From: Desulfotignum sp.
GTDB taxonomy: Bacteria > Desulfobacterota > Desulfobacteria > Desulfobacterales > Desulfobacteraceae
Direction of reading: 5' to 3'
Length of the DNA: 5,454 nucleotides
Assembly: GCA_011390695.1 (NCBI GenBank)
Contig: JAABRW010000069.1
Coordinates: 1 to 5,454, forward strand
The notes below the pieces were generated by a model. It saw only the letters and a program-made list of their open reading frames with translations, ran no database searches and was not told the DNA's origin. Positions 1-5,454 of this stretch are shown piece after piece (position 1 is the stretch's first letter; the number at the start of each line of letters is the position of its first letter). The position numbers and the translations under genes are program-made.

Positions 1-624
1 ATTATTCCGGATATTTATGTATACAAGGTCAAGGAAGGGTTCAAAATTGTCATGAATGATGACGGGCTTCCCAAACTGCGGATCAACCGTTTCTACAAAA
101 ATGCCATTGCCGACGGCAAAAAAATATCCAGAGAAACCAAGACCTACCTCAATGAGAAGATGCAGTCCGCTTCCTGGCTGATCAAAAGCATACACCAGCG
201 CCAGAAAACCATTTATCTGGTCATGGAAAGCATCATAAAATTTCAGTATGAATTTTTCGAAAAAGGCATTGCTTATCTGCGCCCCCTGATCCTCAAGGAT
301 ATTGCCGAAGATATCCAGATGCACGAATCCACCATCAGCCGGGTCACCACCAACAAATATGCCTATACCCCCCAGGGCCTGTTCGAACTCAAGTATTTTT
401 TCAATTCTTCCATTGAGCGGACCGGCGGTGCTTCCATGGCCTCTGCCAGTGTCAAGGAAAGAATACGCCTGCTCATTGAAAATGAAGACCCCGGCGCCCC
501 CCTGAGTGATGACCGCATCGCCGCCATCCTCCAGGAATCCAACATACAGATCGCCCGAAGAACCGTTGCCAAATACCGGAAGGTACTCAATATTCTTCCT
601 TCCAATAAACGCAAACAACTTTAG
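1..624 (+). CDS. rpoN: RNA polymerase sigma-54 factor RpoN, C-terminal part (5' end outside window)
   Basis: The frame is open from base 1, so this is the last 207 residues of a longer protein; sigma-54 factors are usually about 450-500 residues. Sigma-54 directs RNA polymerase to -24/-12 promoters and needs AAA+ activators to open them. What remains is the end of the core-binding region (DGLPKLRINRFYKN, starting near base 61) and the DNA-binding region. A helix-turn-helix lies at about 292-357 (LKDIAEDIQMHESTISRVT). The diagnostic RpoN box, ARRTVAKYR, which reads the -24 element, is intact at 553-579. The Met codon at 52 is internal, not a start: conserved sigma-54-like sequence continues upstream of it. 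The stop is 12 bases before hpf, so the two genes are probably cotranscribed. The identification is very secure; only the N-terminal end is missing. Confidence 0.97.
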   Translation: MIPDIYVYKVKEGFKIVMNDDGLPKLRINRFYKNAIADGKKISRETKTYLNEKMQSASWLIKSIHQRQKTIYLVMESIIKFQYEFFEKGIAYLRPLILKDIAEDIQMHESTISRVTTNKYAYTPQGLFELKYFFNSSIERTGGASMASASVKERIRLLIENEDPGAPLSDDRIAAILQESNIQIARRTVAKYRKVLNILPSNKRKQL

Positions 625-630
625 GGAGGT
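623..630 (+). promoter_or_regulatory. strong ribosome binding site of hpf
   Basis: AGGGAGGT ends six bases before the ATG at 637 and overlaps the rpoN stop codon (622-624). It is the strongest Shine-Dalgarno match in the window. This suggests that hpf is translated efficiently in its own right and does not depend only on coupling to rpoN. Confidence 0.8.
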
Positions 631-636
631 ATTTTT

Positions 637-1182
637 ATGCAGATAACCGTTACATTCAAAAAAATTGACCCTTCTGATGCTTTAAAATCCTACGTTGGAA
701 AGAAACTGGATAAATTTGATAAAATGCTGGACAGTCCCGCAGAAGCCCATGTGGTATTGTCTGTTGAAAAAATCAGACATATTGCGGAAATCACGCTGAC
801 CTGTGACAAACTCAACCTCCATGCCAAAGAAGAATCCGAAAGCATGTATTCCTCCATTGACGCCCTTGTGGACAAGGTCAGGGTGCAGATCAAAAAGCAC
901 AAGGAAAAAATCAAACGCCACATGTCCGGAAAGAAAAAAAGCCTTATGGACACGGCAGAATTCAGTCATACCGGAAATGCCTTTGCAGCAGAAGCGGTAT
1001 TTTCCGAGGACCTGGTCATGGAGACCATTGATACAAAACCCATGGATATTGAAGATGCGGTTGTTGAATTCAATACCGGCAGGCACGCTTTTTTTGTTTT
1101 TAACAATGCCCGGACAGAACAACTGAATGTCCTTTACAAACATAACAACGGAAAGCTGGGATTGATCCAGCCCGGGGGATGA
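637..1182 (+). CDS. hpf: long-form ribosome hibernation promoting factor (HPF/RaiA family)
   Basis: This 181-residue protein has the two-domain layout of long HPF. Residues 1 to about 98 form the ribosome-binding RaiA/YfiA-like domain, beginning MQITVTFKKIDPSDALKSYV and ending in a very basic stretch (KKHKEKIKRH). A linker covers about 100-130. The C-terminal dimerisation domain is about 134-178, with the family pattern KPMDIEDAVVEF, HAFFVFNNARTEQLNVLY and GKLGLIQP. In other bacteria, long HPF binds the decoding centre of 30S subunits and its C-terminal domain pairs two ribosomes into inactive 100S dimers during stationary phase or starvation. The position directly after rpoN is typical of many proteobacteria, where short or long hpf genes follow sigma-54. 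The stop overlaps an ATG at 1179 (ATGA), pointing to a shared transcript with ptsN. A seven-A run in the linker codons is the only homopolymer of note. Confidence 0.95.
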   Translation: MQITVTFKKIDPSDALKSYVGKKLDKFDKMLDSPAEAHVVLSVEKIRHIAEITLTCDKLNLHAKEESESMYSSIDALVDKVRVQIKKHKEKIKRHMSGKKKSLMDTAEFSHTGNAFAAEAVFSEDLVMETIDTKPMDIEDAVVEFNTGRHAFFVFNNARTEQLNVLYKHNNGKLGLIQPGG

Positions 1183-1193
1183 CAAAAGGCAAA

Positions 1194-1652
1194 ATGAATA
1201 TAAGCAAAATTCTCAAAAAAGAATCCATAGTACCTGATCTGGTATCAACCACCAAGCATGGTATTATCCAGGAATTGTCCCGGGCCGTGGCTGTCACTGC
1301 CGATGTGCCGGCGGAAGATATTGCCGCAGTGTTGATGGAAAGAGAATCTCTGGGCAGCACCGGCATCGGCGGGGGGATTGCCATTCCCCATGGCAAACTT
1401 GCTGCTGTCACCGACGTTGTTCTGGGATTCGGCCGCAGTGTGGCAGGGGTGGAATATGATTCTCTGGACAGCAGGCCGGTGCATATTTTTTTTCTTTTGC
1501 TGACCCCGGAAAATTCCACCGGTGGTCACCTGAAGGTACTGGCCCAGATTTCCAAACTGCTGAAAATGGACCATTTCAAACAGGGATTGAAAACCGCAGA
1601 TACCCTTGATGAAATTTATGAACTCATACTGGAACAGGATGAGGATTTTTAA
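1194..1652 (+). CDS. ptsN: PTS IIA-like nitrogen regulatory protein PtsN (EIIA-Ntr)
   Basis: This is a PTS EIIA type-2 (fructose/mannitol-like) domain protein that acts as a regulator, not a transporter part. The phospho-accepting histidine lies in GGIAIPHGKL (His66 from this start), preceded by the family pattern LMERESLGSTGIGGG. The end, LAQISKLLKMDHFKQGL to the C-terminus, also fits. In other bacteria EIIA-Ntr takes phosphate from NPr or HPr and adjusts nitrogen, carbon or potassium responses through its phosphorylation state. Start choice: the ATG at 1194 gives MNISKIL, matching the usual N-terminus, with AAAAGG at 1184-1189 four bases upstream. The ATG at 1179 would add five residues (MTKGK), put the histidine at 71 and overlap the hpf stop by four bases, but has no spaced Shine-Dalgarno site. 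Either is possible. The length (152 or 157) is close to the roughly 150-163 normal for the family. Confidence 0.94.
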   Translation: MNISKILKKESIVPDLVSTTKHGIIQELSRAVAVTADVPAEDIAAVLMERESLGSTGIGGGIAIPHGKLAAVTDVVLGFGRSVAGVEYDSLDSRPVHIFFLLLTPENSTGGHLKVLAQISKLLKMDHFKQGLKTADTLDEIYELILEQDEDF

Positions 1653-1661
1653 AAAAAAGCC

Positions 1662-2539
1662 ATGGGAAAAGAAAGGGTGTATATAATAACCGGGTTGTCC
1701 GGTTCTGGTAAATCAACAGCTATTCAGGCTTTTGAAGATGCCTCCTTTTATTGCGTGGACAATATGCCCATGGAGCTTGTCCCCAAATTTCTGGAGCTGC
1801 CCTTTAAGGAAAGCCCCCAGATAAAAGGCATTGCCTTTGTCATGGACATGCGCTCCAAAACCTTTGTTACCAATTATGCAGGCGGCATATCTGCCATAGA
1901 AGAGCTGGGTATAGTGCCCAAAATCATCTTTCTGGAAGCTGATGTGGACACACTGGTGAAAAGATTCAGCCAGACACGGCGCCAGCACCCGGTTTCCAAC
2001 ACCAAAAGCCTGCTGGAAAGTATCCATTCCGAAATCAGGCTGATGCAGCCTGTCAAAGCGACTGCCCATCATGTCATTGATACGAGCACATACAATGTTC
2101 ACCAGCTGAAATCCAAAATTCTGGATCTGATTCACAACGGCAAAGAAAATTTTTCGCTCATGAAGGTAAACGTATTGTCCTTTGGGTACAAATACGGCAT
2201 TCCCGGTGATGCCGATCTGGTGATCGACATGCGGTTTCTTGCCAATCCCTATTTTGTACCGGAATTGAAAAACCATGACGGTGAATCCACAGCTGTGAAA
2301 ACATTTGTTCTGTCAAATCCGGAAACCAAAGTTTTTCTTGAAAAATATGTCAATCTGCTTGATTTTTTGATACCATTATATAAAAGAGAGAACAAAGCAT
2401 ACCTGACCATTGGCGTCGGCTGCACAGGGGGCCGCCACAGAAGCGTCGCCATCGCCCGCAGTATCTTTGAGCACCTTAACCAGAAAGGATGGAACCCGGG
2501 TCTCATTCACCGGGATCTTGACCGGGATATAAAAGAAAC

Positions 2540-2543
<4 letters not shown>
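1662..2543 (+). CDS. rapZ: RapZ-family P-loop nucleotide-binding / RNA adapter protein
   Basis: At 293 residues this is a full-length RapZ/YvcJ family protein. The N-terminal P-loop domain starts with Walker A GLSGSGKST (residues 11-19), followed by YCVDNMP (30-36), FVMDMRS (59-65), FLEAD (90-94) and the conserved TRRQHP (105-110). The C-terminal domain begins near 170 with SFGYKYGIPGDADLVIDMRF (173-192), then NPYFVPEL and the signature GCTGGRHRSV (253-262). In E. coli, RapZ guides RNase E to the small RNA GlmZ and so controls GlmS and cell-envelope precursor supply; in Bacillus the homologue binds GTP/ATP and affects competence. GlmY/GlmZ are known from enterobacteria, so the target here is unknown. 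The start lies nine bases after the ptsN stop; a GAGG at 1641-1644 is 17 bases upstream, so translation may depend on coupling. The family is certain; the cellular role is inferred only by homology. Confidence 0.95.
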
Positions 2544-4026
<1,483 letters not shown>

Positions 4027-4031
4027 AAAAT

Positions 4032-4036
4032 GGAGG
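4032..4036 (+). promoter_or_regulatory. ribosome binding site that fixes the tpiA start
   Basis: GGAGG lies five bases before the ATG at 4042. The longer frame beginning at 4030 overlaps this site and has no spaced Shine-Dalgarno sequence of its own, so 4042 is the better start for tpiA. Confidence 0.78.
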
Positions 4037-4041
4037 TTTCC

Positions 4042-4806
4042 ATGAAACGCATGCCCATGATCGCAGGCAACTGGAAAATGTTCAAAACCGGTCCCGAAGC
4101 CGTAAAAACCGCTACACAGCTTGCTGCAGCCTGCAAAGATATCACTGATGTACAGATCATGATCGCCCCGGCTTTTGTGTCACTGCCCCTGGTGGCTGCA
4201 GCTGTCACAGGCACGCCCGTGTGCCTGGGGGCACAGAACCTGCATTTTGAAAAGCAAGGGGCGTTCACCGGTGAAATCTCTGCTGACATGCTGACTGCCG
4301 CAGGTGCGGAATATGTCATTATCGGCCATTCTGAAAGGCGCCAGTATTTTTTTGAAACCGATGACATGGTGTGCAAAAAAATCCGGGCAGCAGTCACAGC
4401 CGGTCTCAAACCTGTGCTGTGTGTCGGAGAAACCGAAACCCAGCGGGACGAGGAAAAAACATTTTTAACCCTTGACAAGCAAGTATCAGATGGGTTACAA
4501 GGCTTTGGTCCGGACGAAATCAAGGACCTGGTTCTGGCCTATGAGCCTGTGTGGGCAATCGGTACGGGGAAAAGTGCCGATACCGGTCAGGTGGAAGAAG
4601 TACACCAGTACCTGCGGTCCCTGCTGGAAAAAAGATTTTCTTCAGACCTGGCCCGGAGTATACGCATAGTATACGGCGGGTCGGTGAAACCGGAAAACAT
4701 AAACGAACTGATGCGCATCACAGATGTTGACGGTGCCCTGGTAGGCGGGGCCAGTCTTGATGCGGATACGTTCACCAAAATTATAAAATTTGATACCACA
4801 TTATGA
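4042..4806 (+). CDS. tpiA: triosephosphate isomerase
   Basis: A 254-residue TIM-barrel enzyme that interconverts dihydroxyacetone phosphate and glyceraldehyde 3-phosphate, directly feeding the neighbouring GAPDH. All catalytic residues are present: Asn10 and Lys12 in AGNWKM, His96 in IIGHSERR, and Glu168 in YEPVWAIGTG, whose following residues form the phosphate-closing loop 6. The phosphate-binding stretches YGGSVKPEN and LVGGASLD are also intact. Length matches the usual 250-255. The start is chosen from the GGAGG at 4032-4036; a further ATG at 4051 (MPMIAGNWKM) is too far from it. The stop overlaps secG by four bases. In many bacteria pgk lies between gap and tpiA; here the two are adjacent. 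Confidence 0.97.
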   Translation: MKRMPMIAGNWKMFKTGPEAVKTATQLAAACKDITDVQIMIAPAFVSLPLVAAAVTGTPVCLGAQNLHFEKQGAFTGEISADMLTAAGAEYVIIGHSERRQYFFETDDMVCKKIRAAVTAGLKPVLCVGETETQRDEEKTFLTLDKQVSDGLQGFGPDEIKDLVLAYEPVWAIGTGKSADTGQVEEVHQYLRSLLEKRFSSDLARSIRIVYGGSVKPENINELMRITDVDGALVGGASLDADTFTKIIKFDTTL

Positions 4807-5102
4807 CAACATTTATTACTGCATTACATGTTACCGTCTGCATCCTGCTTATTCTGATCGTTCTGCTCCAGAGCGGCAAGGGCGCAGAAATGGGGGTATC
4901 CATCGGCGGCGGCGGCAGCCAGACCCTGTTCGGGGCAACCGGCCCGGCCACGATTTTGACCAAGATCACCACCGGTGTTGCCATCGTGTTCATGGTGACC
5001 TCACTGACCCTGGCGTATTTTTCCGGTCACAAGGCAGAAAAAAGTATCATCACCTCAAACCCTGCACCGGTAGAGCAGTCAGCTGACCAGGCTGCCGAGT
5101 AA
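4803..5102 (+). CDS. secG: protein-export membrane protein SecG
   Basis: This 99-residue inner-membrane protein is the accessory subunit of the SecYEG channel and helps SecA-driven export of unfolded proteins. Two hydrophobic segments are visible, at about 4-22 (ALHVTVCILLILIVLL) and about 56-73 (TTGVAIVFMVTSLTLAYF). They flank the conserved cytoplasmic loop with LLQSGKGAEMG (21-31) and GGGGSQTLFG (35-44). The C-terminal tail is short, polar and poorly conserved, as is usual. The ATG overlaps the tpiA stop (ATGA), and there is no Shine-Dalgarno sequence in the AT-rich bases just upstream, so translation probably relies on ribosomes finishing tpiA. tpiA-secG adjacency is common in bacteria. 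The tRNA-Leu starts 16 bases after the stop, so it may be cut from the same transcript. Confidence 0.95.
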   Translation: MTTFITALHVTVCILLILIVLLQSGKGAEMGVSIGGGGSQTLFGATGPATILTKITTGVAIVFMVTSLTLAYFSGHKAEKSIITSNPAPVEQSADQAAE

Positions 5103-5118
5103 TACAGGACAAACGCAT

Positions 5119-5203
5119 GCCGAAGTGGTGGAATAGGTAGACACGCACGCTTGAGGGGCGTGTGGGGCGACCCGTGGGAGTTCAAATCTCCCCTTCGGCA
5201 CCA
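5119..5203 (+). tRNA. tRNA-Leu, anticodon GAG (reads CUC and CUU)
   Basis: The 85-base gene folds into a complete class II tRNA. The acceptor stem pairs GCCGAAG (5119-5125) with CTTCGGC (5193-5199), followed by discriminator A and an encoded CCA (5201-5203). The D-arm contains GGTAGAC. The anticodon stem pairs CACGC (5146-5150) with GCGTG (5158-5162) around the loop TTGAGGG, with GAG at 5153-5155. A long variable arm with GGG/CCC pairing (within 5163-5175) marks leucine or serine identity. The T-arm pairs GGGAG with CTCCC around TTCAAAT. All stems are perfect, so it should be functional. The nearest upstream gene is secG, 16 bases away, leaving little space for a separate promoter; cotranscription with secG is likely. 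Confidence 0.97.
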
Positions 5204-5211
5204 ATAAAAAT

Positions 5212-5251
5212 AAGGCCATGGGCAGCAATGTTCATGGCTTTTTTATTTTTT
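5212..5251 (+). terminator. rho-independent terminator after tRNA-Leu
   Basis: GCCATG (5215-5220) pairs with CATGGC (5233-5238), extended by a G-T pair and A-T pairs on the outside and by G-T pairs inside, leaving a loop of about 8-12 bases. It is followed by TTTTTT, one A and TTTTTT (5239-5251). This is a good intrinsic terminator shape and sits nine bases past the tRNA CCA end. It probably ends the gap-tpiA-secG-tRNA transcript. The stem is only moderately GC-rich, so some read-through into the next small gene is possible. Confidence 0.75.
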
Positions 5252-5261
5252 CAGGTATGGC

Positions 5262-5444
5262 ATGCCGGAAGATTTTCGAAGGAACTGCTTCAGGTGCAAG
5301 TTTTTCTATGTGACCTGGGATCCGAATCATCCCAATGGGTGCAGGGCCATGGGCTTTAAAACCCGGCAGCTGCCTTCCATGGTTGTGTTCCAGTCCTCGG
5401 GGGAACCCTGCCGCATGTTCAAGAAAAAAAACAAGCCGTCATAG
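5262..5444 (+). CDS. small conserved-looking four-cysteine protein of unknown function
   Basis: The 60-residue product has Cys9 and Cys12 as CxxC (NCFRCKFF), Cys27 in NGCRAMGFK and Cys50 in GEPCRMF, giving the spacing CxxC-x14-C-x22-C. This could bind zinc or an iron-sulfur cluster, but that is inference. The middle reads FYVTWDPNHPNGCRAMGFK and QLPSMVVFQSSG, and the tail is lysine-rich (FKKKNK). It has no signal peptide or membrane segment, so it should be cytosolic. From memory, very similar short proteins occur in deltaproteobacteria, some carrying a uracil-DNA glycosylase label that the sequence does not justify; I cannot verify this here. Start: the ATG at 5262 has a weak CAGG at 5252-5255, six bases upstream. 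The gene starts about ten bases after the T-tract of the terminator, so its promoter is unclear. Composition resembles its neighbours. Confidence 0.75.
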   Translation: MPEDFRRNCFRCKFFYVTWDPNHPNGCRAMGFKTRQLPSMVVFQSSGEPCRMFKKKNKPS

Positions 5445-5454
5445 CGTTGTGCCT

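Noticed and set aside
934..940. Seven-A run in hpf as a programmed frameshift site.
   Set aside because: The downstream frame encodes the full conserved C-terminal domain without shifting, so no frameshift is needed.
1179..1193. ATG at 1179 as the ptsN start, overlapping the hpf stop.
   Set aside because: Not excluded, but it has no spaced Shine-Dalgarno site and adds five residues before the usual family N-terminus; 1194 was preferred.
2509..2528. Short direct repeat ACCGGGAT (2509-2516 and 2521-2528) at the end of rapZ.
   Set aside because: It encodes a repeated Arg-Asp pattern at the RapZ C-terminus and is too short to be meaningful as a DNA repeat.
5162..5359. Open frame running from inside the tRNA through the terminator.
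   Set aside because: It overlaps the tRNA and hairpin and its product has no recognisable pattern; it is a shadow of the small four-cysteine gene and the tRNA.

Overview
The window looks like chromosomal core sequence from a Gram-negative bacterium. Gene order and protein style suggest a sulfate-reducing deltaproteobacterium (Desulfobacterota, perhaps Desulfobacterales). This assignment is an inference from synteny and base composition, not from a database match. All protein genes and the tRNA lie on the + strand, packed with 4-base overlaps or very short gaps. There is no sign of a mobile element, CRISPR array, phage gene or recent transfer.

Region 1 (1-2953) is the rpoN locus. It holds the C-terminal part of the sigma-54 factor RpoN, a long-form ribosome hibernation factor (hpf), the nitrogen-type PTS EIIA protein (ptsN), the P-loop/RNA-adapter protein RapZ, and an orphan mannose-family PTS EIIA. 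This is a regulatory phosphotransfer and nitrogen/carbon stress cluster, not a sugar transporter: no EIIB, EIIC or EIID partner is present. HPr, EI and HPr kinase genes, often found nearby in relatives, are not in the window.

Region 2 (3019-5102) follows a 65-base non-coding gap. It carries glyceraldehyde-3-phosphate dehydrogenase (gap), triosephosphate isomerase (tpiA) and the Sec translocon subunit SecG. The usual phosphoglycerate kinase gene between gap and tpiA is missing here. Shine-Dalgarno positions show that gap starts at 3019 and tpiA at 4042, each slightly inside the longest open frame.

Region 3 (5119-5444) has a complete tRNA-Leu with anticodon GAG right after secG, then a rho-independent terminator. 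Last is a 60-residue cysteine-containing protein of unknown function that starts about 10 bases after the terminator. The secG to tRNA-Leu(GAG) adjacency matches the secG-leuU arrangement of Escherichia coli.

No clearly new multi-gene system was found. The items most worth a second look are the small four-cysteine protein and its position behind the terminator, the Trp-to-Ala change in a strongly conserved GAPDH motif, and the orphan PTS EIIA in an rpoN cluster with no HPr.
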